DNA of 64,000 nucleotides from Opeltia flavorubescens. Its lineage: Eukaryota > Ascomycota > Lecanoromycetes > Teloschistales > Teloschistaceae. Position numbers and translations under genes: made by a program. Below, piece by piece: positions 33,422 through 44,848 of this stretch; positions within the stretch are counted from its first letter, which is position 1; each line of letters starts with the position of its first letter. Below the pieces are notes generated by a model. It did not search any database and was not told where the DNA came from. It saw only the letters and a list, made by a program, of their open reading frames with translations. The DNA lies in the NCBI GenBank assembly GCA_000442125.1, contig KE546974.1, positions 310,001 through 374,000 on the forward strand, written 5' to 3'.

Positions 33422-34976
33422 TTATACATCCATTCGTCCAAATATGCCCTCTTCATCATCCTCGTGGCGAGTCTGTTGTACAGATGACTGTTCAATATCC
33501 TCTACATCGTTGCGATATGCGGTGCGACTCTCTCGTTTACTGGAGTCTCGTTCGTTTGATATACGTTGGGTTGCAGTTGGTAATGGCGCGAAATCATACA
33601 AGGTAGGCGTCATAGCGTTCGCAGACAGCCTATTACTGTTTTGTCCCACATACTGCGCCGGTAACGGAGGTACGGGAGGAACACCTGGAGGAAGGTGAAC
33701 GGGACCACTACGTGGCGTACCAAAGCTGCATAGCGATTGAACAGCAGCCGCTAGACCGGCCTCATCTTCATCCACAGTTGTGTGTCCTGCCAATGCTGGT
33801 CCCGATGTGGATGGTCGCCTTTGATTGGGATCATATTGTGCATAAGAGCTCAAAGGAATGCTACCAGTTCGAAAAGAAGAAGAAGGTGCAGATTGATAAG
33901 ACCGCGAGAATACAGAGCTTGAGCTACTATTGCGTTTTCCTCTTGTCATGCCGAACCTGTCATGGATATCAGCTGGATCGTTGACAGGCGGCGGCGTTGT
34001 CTCTGCAGAACTAATGTCATCGTCTTGGAGTTCTGAAGCAGATATGTCAGGAGAAGCTGATGAATGGTCGCTTTCTATAGTCTTGGCAGAATCCAGAGGT
34101 TGGGTATTCTCCTGATTCATACCTACAAGCACCGATGCGGCCTCAAGCAGCTGCACCTGTTGATGCTTTGAAATAAGCAGCTTCGATGTGTAGGACCATT
34201 CCGGTGTGTGCTCCCATCTGTACGCAAGGATTAGTAGGAGTCGATGGAGTATAGTCACAGTTTTTGAAGTTATTGGACCTCAAACAAAGGCAACGGCAGC
34301 GGTGATTGACTGGAGCAGGGAAGAGAATGAAACACAGGGTACTGACAGATGTTTTGTCAAGCAGCTACTGTGTTTGTAACCCTTCCCGCATTTCTCGCAT
34401 CGAAGTTCTCCGCTGGCGCGCTTTCCTTCATTTTTCGATAAATAAGCGCCTTCGCTTGCACGCCTCGCTCGTGCTTTGGAAACACCATTGTCCGCACGGC
34501 CACGCGGTGCTGGTCTCGGCACCATGTCGTCGTCCTGCATCAAGTCGTCATCATCCAAAACATTGTCCAAATCGTAGGTGTTTGAAAGGTATTGGCTATG
34601 TCTCTGTCCAGGTCCTGGGCCGAAATCGGAGACTCTCCCATCGCTGTTACCTTTCAAGGTTTCGTTCTGCCGGCTGAAATGATTCGCCGGCTGTCCGCTT
34701 CCACTCAATGCTGCAGCTATGGCGGCGGTATTTGCACCCGTTGAGGTCATGCTCTTCCGTCGAGTTACACGATGTGCGGCATTAAGTGTCCCCAGGGAGA
34801 CTGAATGGGAATGATGCCTCGAAGACTGATGTCGGATTGGGAGGTTTGACGAAATGTTGGAAGAGGAAGATAGCCTGTGCTGACTGTGTGGCCGAACGGT
34901 CTGGTGCTCCTACGACAGAGGTCAGCTGAGGTAGGAAGGCATCAGCGGTATGACGGCTCACTTTGGTGCTCGACAT
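33422..34976 (-). CDS. C2H2 zinc-finger protein
   Basis: Exons 34976-34962, 34909-34347 and 34217-33422 encode 457 residues. The single zinc finger near residue 185 reads CEKCGKGYKHSSCLTKHLWEH and is interrupted by intron 2 just after KH; splicing CT to ATGG restores Leu-Trp and the last His. Before it is a His/Ser-rich region and NAAHRVTRRKS, a conserved basic patch. An acidic stretch (NVLDDDDLMQDDDM) precedes the finger. After it comes YTSKLLISKHQQVQLLEAAS, conserved in this fungal family, and a long Ser/Pro-rich tail with VHLPPGVPPVPPLP. Probably a nuclear regulator; target unknown. The first exon is only five codons (MSSTK). Confidence 0.88.
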
Positions 34977-36494
34977 GTTGACAACCAAGGATCCTTGTCT
35001 TTGGTCGTTTCAATCGCCGCTCGTGAATTGCTAATGCAAAAATTTCTAGGTAATCTGCAACAATCGGAACGACTGATATCTAGGTAGTCGGTCCTCGACA
35101 AAAGCTGAAGGGAACTGTCAAGAGAAGTGGTTTCTAAATAAAAGTGGACTTGACACAGGACGGTCCCTCCTGGCCCGATGTGATATGAGGCTTGAAAATT
35201 AGTGGTGATGGAAATGCAAGCCAAAGGTGAGATAGTTGTCTGCCTCTCTGCCCACTATAGCTAGCTGAATGGCTGAGGCGCAGCCTAACAAGTCCACACT
35301 CGACGAGTATGTCCGAGTGAATGACAGCTCAATTGGATGGAAAGGTGATGCGGCATTGTTTTGGAAAGAAAGACTGAATGCTGGTGGAGAGTAATAAGGG
35401 GACGGAGAAGGGAAAAAAAGGTGCAGCTCATGGGAGAAGGCGTGGGCGAATTGGGGGAAACAACAGGAAAGCGATAGAGTGCCATTGCATTTGCGGGGGG
35501 CCATGACCGGGGCATGAATTTGGCTAGACCACAATCGGCCTTTGGGAGATCATCAGACCCGCTCCTGCTCCGTCGCTCAATTGACCTGCTGATTGCGAAT
35601 CTCGGAGCTATCCAGACAGATGATGGGCATGATGATCAAACCTCTGGCTTTTTCGTCGAAATGATCGGGTCATTGAATGCCTTCGTTGACTCATGGCCCT
35701 CCTTCACAAAGATCAGTAAACAAGAATTTTGGCAGAGCACTTGCCACCTTCGACCAGCTTGCCGTCCGCACGTTTTCTTGCAGGTCCCACCCGTTCCCAC
35801 CTTGTTCCTGAATTTAATCGCACCGAGTCCTTCTTGGATCCCTGGTCTGGCATTGCTGAGATGCAGTAACCCCGCGCTTTGACCCGCAAATCCACCATTG
35901 ATTGGGTCGGAGCTCTGGTTCGTTTATGTCGCCAGCCGCCCCGCCGCTTGTCAATTAAGGCCCGACGATCCAACCTAGGTACAGAGACAGTAGGCCGCTG
36001 TCCAGGCTTGAACCAGCGTTGATGTAAGCTGTTGTCAATTGCACCTAATTAGATGATTGTGGGTGTACAGACCCAGTCGGTGTTGGCATACTGCATCTCA
36101 AAGCATCAAAGCCTGGTCCACATCACAAATCTTCCCTCATCTGGTCTTCGGATTTGTTACACAATTGGTGCTTGCTTCATGCACGCCATTCAAGCCACAG
36201 AACACGGGCCCGGCTTGGCGCATATGGCAATCATTTCGAGCGAGCGGAGGTGGCCCTCATCGACTATTGGGCATGTCTGATTTAGGATGGGAAATTTGTT
36301 GTAAAGAAGAATAGTTTGTTCAGAATATAGATACAATTGAAGAAAGAAAGAGCGTCAAGTCATCTGATTAAAAGGTCAATCCCACATGTCCAATCCATTA
36401 GCTATTCATCATCGCTAAATTGTCAATTCATTATTGCATTCATTAATTCCTTTCTCCCGAGTAAGTAAGTCAAGAGCAAAGAGTCATCTTATCC
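34977..36494. other. Intergenic, 1.5 kb
   Basis: Promoter of the C2H2 gene and 3' flank of the Zn2Cys6 gene. A 122-codon frame at 35514-35882 has no motif and no splice context. No RNA gene or repeat found. Confidence 0.45.
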
Positions 36495-37824
36495 TCAGCC
36501 ACTACTCAAGGAGCCTGGTGTTTGAATAGGTAATTGTGGTGAAAGCGGCCTCCATACCAAGCATCTTTCATTCCGACTTATTACCGAGGACGGCCACTGA
36601 ATCCACTCTCTCCACGGTTCCGTAAGCTCATTGTGGATGTTTTCCATCACTTGGGCAGACCATCCAGTCAGCCACCAGTAGTTGTCCAAATGATGTAGCA
36701 CAACGCAGTAGTGCGCTAAAATGACGAGTGCTTCCGGTCTTCTTGCTTGGAGAAGTTGAATGAATTTGTCTGGCACTTCAACGGGCCAAGTGAACGCTGT
36801 GCCAATTTCGCATTCAACCGATGATCTCGTAAATATCTTGGCAAAACACTTTCGGAGCGCTTTGACAGCCTCTCCGTAGGCTTCGGCTGCTTCGTCGCCA
36901 CCCGCCGCGTTCTCACACAGCTCGGCAAGCTGCCTCAATTGATGATCAGCCGGTTTAGGTAATCTTGTCTCCGATGTGTCAAAGACGCCAGGTTGCAGAA
37001 GCCCTCGTAGCGGACCATTCTCTACCCACGGCCATGATGGCAATAGGATAGAATTGACACCACGGATCATCGCCAGCCAATTCGTCGAATCCCGGCTTTC
37101 GTAAGTGAAGGCAAGAGTACCTGGTGTTCGAGGGGATGCAAATTCATAGACGACAATCAAAGAAGAAAGGGCGAAGAAGGCGTGACAGTTGGTTTCAGTC
37201 ATGGTGTTCATAGCCTCTTGGAAGCGACCTAAAGCTCGGTCTTGGTGGCTGTGAGCTATGTGCTGGTAATGAGCGGCTTGGTCGGGTCTGAGATGGCTCA
37301 AATGTAATGCTGCGACGGCAAGGATACCTCGCATTAGGAAGTCATGATTGAATCCCTCTTTAGGTACTGCGACTCGCCACAGGTCGTGCGAATTTTGTCT
37401 ATTCGAGGTAGTATAACATGTCTCTGTAACGAATTGGTGTAGGAGCTCAAGGTCTCCCATCTGAAGTTCGCCCGGTTGAAGACCATTGGAAATCACCGGC
37501 TTTGGCCTCTTGTCCACTCGAGTAGAGTGCGGACTTCTTGAGCCGGAATCTTGCTTGATGAGCTTTGGGGGATGAAGGGGCGACGATGCGTCTGAGTTGC
37601 CTGTTTGGAAATCGCAAGTGATAGAATGTTTGATGCAATTCGAGCAGGCTGGACGCACTTCGTCGCACTAATCGAAATCATTAGACCCATGCTGGACAGT
37701 GCGGGGGGAGAGTCGATACGAAGAGGGATTGCTCAGGCAGAGTACAAAAAAATAAGAATGCGAATACGCAGTGGATCCTACCTTGATTCTACGTTTCTTG
37801 CACTGCGCGCACCCCGTCCGAGAT
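36495..37824 (-). CDS. Zn2Cys6 transcription factor, 5' exon unresolved
   Basis: Exons 37824-37782 and 37667-36495 are clear and give about 404 residues. The binuclear zinc cluster spans the intron: CAQCKKRRIK joined to CDEVRPACSNC and ending TCDF, with all six Cys at the standard spacing. A Ser-rich linker follows, then a fungal-specific factor domain (GDLELLHQFVTETCYTTSNR, FLMRGILAVAALHLSHLRPD, NCHAFFALSSLIVVYEFASP, WWLTGWSAQVMENI). This C6 subgroup resembles sterol-uptake-type regulators such as Upc2 in layout. The zinc cluster frame has a stop just upstream of a CAG acceptor at 37825, so a short first exon holding the start lies further upstream; I could not fix it. Target genes unknown. 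Confidence 0.85.
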
Positions 37825-38212
37825 CTGCATTATAGTCAGCATACATTGCTCCAAAAGTAGCGATAGAAAATTCTCTGACTTTTGATGGCTTCTCCTAGAT
37901 ACCATTTTGTGCTTATGATGTGAGGAAAGCAAAGGCAGACCGCTCAAAACCTGCTCACTGTTTACTGTATCGGAGTTTGCCAGCAGTGTATCGAGGTCAT
38001 GACGAAGATGGCTCCTTCATGCATATCATTTTCCGAGTCGATGAGTCTCTTCATCATTGATTGAAGTTTATTCGATATGAAAAGGTTCGTTCACTCATGA
38101 AGAGTTCAAATTCTCGGTAGGGCAAGCGGATCCTCTTCCGTAAACTTGAAACTCGATAAGCATTGCACAATACGGATCTGGACCCCTACTAATCATAGCA
38201 CAACATTCAACA
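37825..38212. promoter_or_regulatory. Divergent upstream region, Zn2Cys6 / DUF3602
   Basis: It must contain the missing first exon of the zinc-cluster gene and the promoters of both genes. A GCTGAC branch-site candidate lies just before the CAG acceptor at 37825-37827. No clear start codon could be joined in frame. Confidence 0.4.
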
Positions 38213-38715
38213 ATGGCGTCAGAAACCTATCAGAAATTCGGTCGCGGGGGAGCTGGGAATTACTACAGCAAGCAGGATATTCAACAGATTGAAAAGCGGG
38301 CTGCGACTGTAAGCCCATCAAAACGCATTGGAGGTCGAGTATTGCTAACGCAACGCAGGACGTAGAGGCTCAATCGAACGTCGCACATGAACCTTATGTT
38401 GCAGAGACACATCAGCCAGAATATGTCCATTCCGGCCGCGGAGGAGCTGGTAATTATACCAATGCTTCTAACACAGCCGAACGCCGACGCTCGATTGATA
38501 TGACTCCCACAGCAAGAGAGCGCACGGTTCCCGAAGGAGGCTTCTATGGGAGGGGTGGTGCTGGGAATCTGCGAGACACCGATGCAAAGTCCCAGGAGGA
38601 AGCTGGACGGAAATCAAATCAGGCACAACAGGAACAATACGAGATGGCTGTGCGGGACGTTGAGCAAGGCTTGAGAGCACCGGAAAAGGCACACCTGGCA
38701 AACCAGTCGTTGTAG
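38213..38715 (+). CDS. DUF3602 protein with GRGGAGN repeats
   Basis: Exons 38213-38308 and 38359-38715 encode 150 residues. Three copies of GRGGAGN occur (FGRGGAGNYYS, SGRGGAGNYTN, YGRGGAGNLRD), the mark of the fungal DUF3602 family. The rest is hydrophilic, Gln/Glu-rich and probably disordered, with no signal peptide. Function is not established to my knowledge. The intron has a GTAAGC donor and a GCTAAC branch site. The gene is tail-to-tail with RLP24, 121 bp between stops. Confidence 0.9.
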
Positions 38716-38836
38716 GAAGATACCCATTTTGACACGAGAGTTGCTCTCAATTCATGAGCTATTCATAAAGTTTCATATTTCCTTTGCCCCCAACGCCATG
38801 CTTGGGAATCGAATAAGCACTGCAGGAACCGTTCCA

Positions 38837-39563
38837 TCAATCCACATCCATCTCATTCTCAATGCCTCCACCAACCAGCAGCCGCTGCTTGACCTTCTGT
38901 TTCCTCGCGATTTTCTGAGGCTGCACTTCTTGCACTATGTCTTCCACTAGAGGCTGCTGCTCCAACTCCTCCGCCATTCGCTCAGAAGCCCGGACTCGTG
39001 GCAGTAGATGCTCGTTCTCAGCAACCAATTTCCTGTTGAATGCTTTCTCCTTCTCCTTATTGCCAGCCATGCGGTTCTTATAGAAGACCCTCTCCCTCTT
39101 TGCACGGATTTCTGAGACTCGTTGCATCGCTTTGAGAGTCGTTGCGACATGTTCACGTTTGTAGCGCACAGGGACATTGCGGCGGGCGGCGAACTGTAAA
39201 GTACTGTCGACGACCATTTCCTTGCCAGCGGCTTTTCGAAAAGCTTTGGTCCATTTGAGCTGATGCAAATTGTTAGCGAAAATGACCCTGCCTCAGGTTC
39301 GTCGTGAAGAGAAGACCGACCTTGCGAGGGTTCCTCTTCATCTTGAACTACAGACAATAAGCAAACGAAAGCCAGATCACACTATCTGACTGAAGATACG
39401 TTTTTATGGCATTTTGATCGGCAGAATTGAAATTTCTTAGCATCGTTACGAACAAACGTAATGCCTAAACTTCGGTCAGATGTCATCTTGCTCAAGATGG
39501 GCTTCACGAACCTTTGGACGGGTAACAGGGCTGTGAACAGAAATAGCAAGTCTCGATTCTCAT
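38837..39563 (-). CDS. RLP24: Ribosome biogenesis protein Rlp24
   Basis: Exons 39563-39512, 39464-39400, 39347-39321 and 39259-38837 encode 188 residues. Rlp24 is a placeholder for eL24 on pre-60S particles; the AAA-ATPase Drg1/Afg2 removes it in the cytoplasm. The N-terminal zinc site is intact: [18 protein letters not shown], then FCRSKCHKN, giving CxxC and Cxxx[21 protein letters not shown] follows across two introns. The lysine/glutamate-rich C-terminal helix ([20 protein letters not shown]) and tail complete it. One exon is only 27 nt. Starts of RLP24 and of PAM18 are 239 bp apart and divergent. Confidence 0.95.
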
Positions 39564-39802
39564 ATTGAGAGAGTGTTCTTGCAAGTTAGAGCTGTGTACT
39601 GTAACGGATGAAATTTCGGGATCAAGTCACTGAATGTGCGTGAATGGTTAACTTGGTGCACGGACCAGGCGGGCAAAATTCCGCTTGCCAGATTGATCCT
39701 TCAACCACATCAGTCTTTCTCCAGATAGTCAGTCTGCAAGAGATGTACCCGGGCACTGCTTTCGTCCTTGCATCATCAAATAAGTCTATTTCTCCAAATC
39801 CC
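39564..39802. promoter_or_regulatory. Bidirectional promoter, RLP24 / PAM18
   Basis: Two conserved growth genes diverge from this 239-bp interval, which is too short for separate long promoters, so they probably share control elements. No named site was recognised. Confidence 0.4.
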
Positions 39803-40222
39803 ATGGCGACTATAATTGCAGTAGGCATCGGTGTGGCCGCTGCGGCGTTCGTTGTAAGACCGGCACATCGATATCATGCGCTACTCCGCTGACAGTATCC
39901 GTTGAGGGTCGTGCAAGCCTTGTTGCATTTCGGAAGTCTCGAGGACAAGTAGGAGCTTTGGGACGGGCATTCTACAAGGGCGGTTTTGAGCCAAGGATGA
40001 ACCGCAGAGAAGCTGCGTTGATATTACAGCTTAAGTACTGGAACGCCGCCTCCTCCTGAGCAATCTTCAACTGACCAAAATCATAGCGAACGAATGTTGA
40101 CAAAGGAAAAGATAAGGAAGAACCACCGCCAGCTTATGCTTCTCAACCATCCTGATCGAGGAGGAAGCCCTTACCTGGCAACAAAAGTCAACGAAGCAAA
40201 AGAATTCCTGGAAAAGCATTGA
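39803..40222 (+). CDS. PAM18: Mitochondrial import motor J-protein Pam18/Tim14
   Basis: Exons 39803-39853, 39907-40034 and 40087-40222 encode 104 residues, a typical fungal length. Pam18 stimulates mtHsp70 at the TIM23 channel in the inner membrane. One membrane segment is at the N-terminus ([16 protein letters not shown]). The linker [20 protein letters not shown] is the family signature. The J domain follows with [20 protein letters not shown], including the catalytic HPD. Splicing AA to C makes the conserved Asn-Glu-Arg. The frame is open upstream of 39803, but MATIIAVG fits known starts. Confidence 0.95.
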
Positions 40223-40449
40223 ACATTGCGGAATCCTATTTTTGTGCTCGATTCAGCGCGGCGTTGGGTGTATATGAAACGAGTGGGTCTTGAGATGCGG
40301 TTCGATAACTATTCCTCTTCACTTCGACCGAGTGCAAAATTTCTACTCAAGCCATATAATAGCGCCAAAGACTCCTCATCTATCGACCAAAAAAATATAA
40401 GTCTATAAGACAGCTCTCGAAGCTTGGTGCAATTCTTCATTCTGTCTAG

Positions 40450-41906
40450 TTATCGCAACTCTTCCGTCTTCTCCACCATGCTTTCTAGTACTTTGATGTA
40501 TTTTTCCCGCTCCTCTATATGGAGAACATGTCCTCTTCCGTCAAAAATGATCTTAGTCACGCCTTCTGTTTCTCCAAGTTCATTTGCTAGTGTCTCTGCA
40601 TGTGGTAGAGTTATCATCTTATCCAATGTTCCATGTAGAACTTGTATTCTCTCTCTTCCGACCTTGTCTGCAAGCTCCTTAAGCTGTTGTGGGCTCTTGT
40701 AGTGCCACCCTGCGGCGATTGCCTGGCATATGAAGCCTTTTCGTGTAAAGCCTTCAACATCTTGACGTTTCTTGAGCTCCATGGCAGCAAATCTATCACC
40801 ATTAGTAGGAAATTCGCCATAGTCGTCGGGAGCATCGAGCCATGTGTGGCTAAACATGCGGTCTTTCATGTCATCCAACTGGTTGTCAGGCGCTTTGGGG
40901 AGGCTAAGGCCTGTTGAGCAGGTCCCAACGGTTCCTGGATGATCTTCATACGTACAACTGCCGGCGCACCCTGGTCAGTAAACATTTCGTCACCCGAAAA
41001 TATCCCAGAATCCCCAGGTTTTACAATAGCAGCGACACCGCGAGGAAGCCAGGTCAAGAAAAACGCTTACCATGTTTATGCGGTTACGAAGATTTTCCCA
41101 GTAACCCTATATCTCTCAGTTTTGGACGCCTAACTGGGTATTTCCCAATCTGACACTTACTATCGTGTTCACTAAGCGTGCTGCCGTAGATGCAAGAGTC
41201 AAGGAAGCTATCCTGTCAGGAATCATGAGCCCCTGGAACGCGCGTAAGCATCCACCGTCTCCACCGCAGCAAGGTAGAGGATGTTTTAAATGACCCACAA
41301 GCTCTTGAGCGATCATACCACCCATGCTGACACCAACTATATGCAACTGTCGAGGTGACATCCATTCGAGATGGTCTATGACTTCTAAGGCATCTTTGGC
41401 CAATTCTGAAGTTGAGTAGCGACCCAACGGTTTATCACTTTCTCCCATTCCGCGGTTATCATAGATCAGACATGTATATTCTTCACCGTGGTCATGCCCG
41501 AAGTATTGAATTTGGTTTTGCCATGCAGTCTTGAAGGTGCCCAGGCCCATGATAAACTAGGATAGCATTTCAGCTATCATACAGACAGGCGCTGGGTAAT
41601 ACGTCATTAGGAAGGTAGATTACTAGGCAATGCATCCAAGACATGAAGAAAAGCTAAACACGAAGATTGAAATTCCTGCTTCTGACGCCTATTGAAAGGG
41701 GATCACCAAAGAATGAAGCATTCCAAAACAGAGCTAATAGAGAGTCATACTATCAGGTGTCTAGGACCATTTCCATGAACTTCATAGGCGATATCAAGAG
41801 GACCACCACGAGCTTTAGCCACGCTCAATTTTCCTTTCAAACGTGGATTAAGTTGGAAGGTGGTATGACCGAACAAGGGATGCCTCAGAACCTCGTCTGC
41901 TTTCAT
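40450..41906 (-). CDS. Alpha/beta hydrolase
   Basis: Exons 41906-41751, 41556-41299, 41232-41161, 41106-41071 and 40878-40450 give about 316 residues. The catalytic triad is visible: Ser in GVSMGG, Asp in VLHGTLDKMI and His in GRGHVLHIEE. LIYDNRGMGESDKP is the usual strand before the nucleophile. The oxyanion side, FIMGLGTFKTAW, is encoded across intron 1. Intron 2 (41233-41298) is in frame and stop-free, so retention would only add residues. The join from RNRINM (41071) to LDDMKDR (40878) is frame-correct but drops a short segment, LPKAPDNQ, that lies next to it in the right frame and looks coding; that junction is doubtful. Substrate unknown. Confidence 0.8.
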
Positions 41907-42898
41907 AGGAGCCCTCGAAAACTCAATATCTTCGATTCTATGTAATCCAGGTGTTTGACCGGAAACTTACATGGCTCTCTCAGCAGCTCATATGTGTAGC
42001 AAACCAGTTGGTGGTTTTTGGTGGTCATACAAGAAGGACTGAGCACGAGTAACGCAATTGGAGACCGATAAGGACAAAGATCTGGATCGTGAATATCCAG
42101 ATCCGATTCAGAGTAAGACTTTCCGAAGATGCATGCAGGAACTGACCTGACCTGACCTGGCCAATAATAGAGCTTTGGCGCTCAGAGCGCCACCCGTTTC
42201 ATCGGCCATGACCAAGCGGCGGGCCAATGGCAAGTCCCAATCGAATGCGGCTCATCTCCGTAAACAGAAGCCTCTAGCTTCTCTAGCCGCCCCCTAAACT
42301 TTTAGGCCTTTTCTCCTCTCTGTGAGAGAGCCACCTCGTCGCATAGTATCCTTCCCCTTGCTCTTTGAAACGCACCCCCATCGTTGACCAAGTCGGTCGC
42401 CTCTTTCTCTCCTCGTCACTCATTACTCTGACCTTTAACGTCGATTCACTCCTTCGGCCGCACGATCATCACAGTCTCTACTCATCTTCTGTTTACCACC
42501 TTATTGACAAGATTTTCCAGTCAATACTTGCCCTCTCCCAAATCTCAAGCCAGCGAAAAGCCTTTCACCACTAGTTCTCCATCAAATCTACCCGATACTC
42601 TTCATCAACCACAGCATCCTTATCAATCGTTCATGGCTTGATCACGTTGGTAGCTCGGACAACTTCAAGAGCAGAGATCCGCATTCCATATCACTTCACT
42701 CCCTCCCCGAAATACTACTCCAGGGACTCGTTCCCAATTACATTCGTTCCAATCAACACCACGGCCATTGCGTTTTATCGGTGCCGGATCACCAGATCAG
42801 CTAGTCATTTGTTTGGAGGAATACATACTACTGTACAGTAGAATCCACCAAGCTTACAGACTACCCACACCCTTCATCATACCAACACAATCCTCAGC
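41907..42898. promoter_or_regulatory. Divergent upstream region, hydrolase / ferric reductase
   Basis: About 1 kb between two starts. It contains three tandem CTGAC units (42142-42156), two CCAAT boxes (42161 and near 42216), and a 17-bp inverted repeat (42176-42192). A long pyrimidine-rich leader (42300-42600) precedes the reductase. Regulation by iron or copper would be expected of the family, but I found no perfect HGATAR pair. Confidence 0.45.
42176..42192. repeat. 17-bp inverted repeat in promoter
   Basis: TGGCGCTC at 42176-42183 and GAGCGCCA at 42185-42192 are exact reverse complements around one A. It lies 11 bp from a CCAAT box and 16 bp from three tandem CTGAC units, so it is a candidate dimer-binding operator. 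Confidence 0.6.
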
Positions 42899-44848
42899 AT
42901 GAATAGGTCACCTATCATCAATATGCAGGCACTGGTCCTGGGGACCTTGACCACCCTAGCTCTTGGCGAGCAAGAATCAGGAAGCCAGTCTTCTTCATAC
43001 AAACACGACAACCAAGAGTCATCCACTCAGGAAGCCGAAGCCGCTGCCGCCGTCGATAATGCCCGATTTGCTAGATACATCCTTACCACTCTCAGTGCCG
43101 TCGTGTTCGCCTTACTCGTTTATCGCATAGTCATCCAGTCCATCCGTTACATCCGGACTTTGACCTGTCTCAACAACGATACACAAAAATATTTCAGGAT
43201 GCCAAACCTGGCGTTTGGTGCCGTTAAGCAGCATCTGCTCTACGCACCTTTACTTCGTCGACGACATAATCGAGAGATCCATGTTGCATGGTTCCATCTT
43301 GGATATGTCCCAACGCGGTTTCAGAGTCTCTTTTTGGCTGGTGTCATCTTCATGAATGTCACATTGAGTGTTTGGGGCATTGAGTGGCATGGAACCAGAG
43401 ATGCTGCATTGAACCATCTAAGGAATCGCACAGGCACGTTGTCCGTAGTCAATATGGTACCATTGGTTATCCTGGCTGGAAGAAACAATCCTCTTATCAG
43501 CCTCTTGAACATCTCTTTCGACAACTTCAACCTTGTACATCGCTGGTTCGGCCGTATCGTGGTTCTACAGGCTGTCGCTCACAGCGTCGCCGAGATCGTC
43601 AAAAGAAGCGATAAAGGTATTTTATTGTAATTTCGACAGGATGATCTGTTACTAATCTTGCCTAGCTGGATGGAAAGCTATACAAGCTGCATTTCAGCAT
43701 AGCCAGATGCTCATGACGGGTCTTGTTGTAAGCTTTAAGAATATCATGCTGTGTTTCAATCTACTGACTTGCTCTAGGCTACCATTGCCTCTGTTGCCGT
43801 TGTTTTACTGGCCAGTGCCGCGCTACGACATGCCTTTTACGAAACGTTCCTTCATTTGCACATCGGCCTCGTCATCCTCATGCTTGCTTTCCTCTGGAAG
43901 CATCTTGAGAATACCTACCCTCAGAACTACCTACTCGCCATGATCCTTCTATGGGCCATCGAGCGATTTGCTCGATTTGCAGTCCTCATCTACCGCAACG
44001 TAGGTCGCGGTGGAACTAAAGCTGAGCTAGAGCTTCTTCCTGGCGATGCGTGCCGCGTCACTCTCAAAATAGCACGCCCATGGACCTTTCAGCCAGGTCA
44101 ATATGCGTTCATTACCGTTCCATCCGTCGGTCTATGGACCTCTCATCCATTCTCCCTTGCGTGGTCCAGCGACGGCGTCGATGATCGGCCCGATAGCGAA
44201 AAGGGCTACAAGATCTCGGCGGATGACATCCTCGCTGATACAAGCGACGCGGCCAGCATGTCACTTATCATCCGTCGCCGTTCTGGCTTCACTGATAAAT
44301 TATTCGAAAAAGCAGAAAGATCTACATCGGGTATCACGACTGTCTCCGCATATGTCGAAGGTCCTTATGGAGGACATTCCGTGCTTCACTCCTATGGCAC
44401 AGTCATGATCTTCGCCGGCGGTGTTGGTATCACACACCAAGTCCCTTTCGTACGTGATCTCGTTGCTGGGTATGCGTCTGGCACAGTTGCCGCCCGCAAG
44501 GTCATCCTCGTCTGGGTAATCCAATCACCAGAACATCTTGAATGGATCCGACCATGGATGACCACCATCCTTGCTATGGATAAGAGAAGAGATATCTTGA
44601 AGATCCAACTATTCGTCACTCAGCCAAGGAGTACGAAAGAGATACACAGCCCCAGCGCGACGGTTCAAATGTTTCCTGGGAAGCCAAACGTGGACACCTT
44701 GATCGAGATGGAGTCAGAAAACCAGATAGGAGCGATGGGGGTCAGCGTCTGCGGGACTGGCGGTCTGAGTGATGACGTGAGGGCGGCCGTGAGAAAGCGA
44801 CAAGGATGGAGGAACATTGACTTCTTGGAGCAAGGGTTCAGCTGGTGA
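42899..44848 (+). CDS. Ferric/cupric reductase transmembrane component
   Basis: Exons 42899-43616, 43666-43727 and 43778-44848 encode 616 residues. The enzyme passes electrons from NADPH through FAD and two b-type hemes to extracellular Fe3+ or Cu2+. A signal-peptide-like start lies at MQALVLGTLTTLALG (from 42923). Several membrane segments follow. The heme ligands are in LVHRWFGRIVVLQAVAHSVAE, then FYETFLHLHIGLVILMLAF. The FAD site is SHPFSLAW after QPGQYAFITVP, and the NAD(P)H site is IFAGGVGITHQVP. The C-terminus has CGTGGLSDDVR. All are family hallmarks. Plasma membrane. Two introns interrupt the membrane domain. Confidence 0.93.

Noticed and set aside
35514-35882. 122-codon plus-strand frame upstream of the C2H2 gene
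   Set aside because: No motif, no conserved look, no splice context; probably chance.
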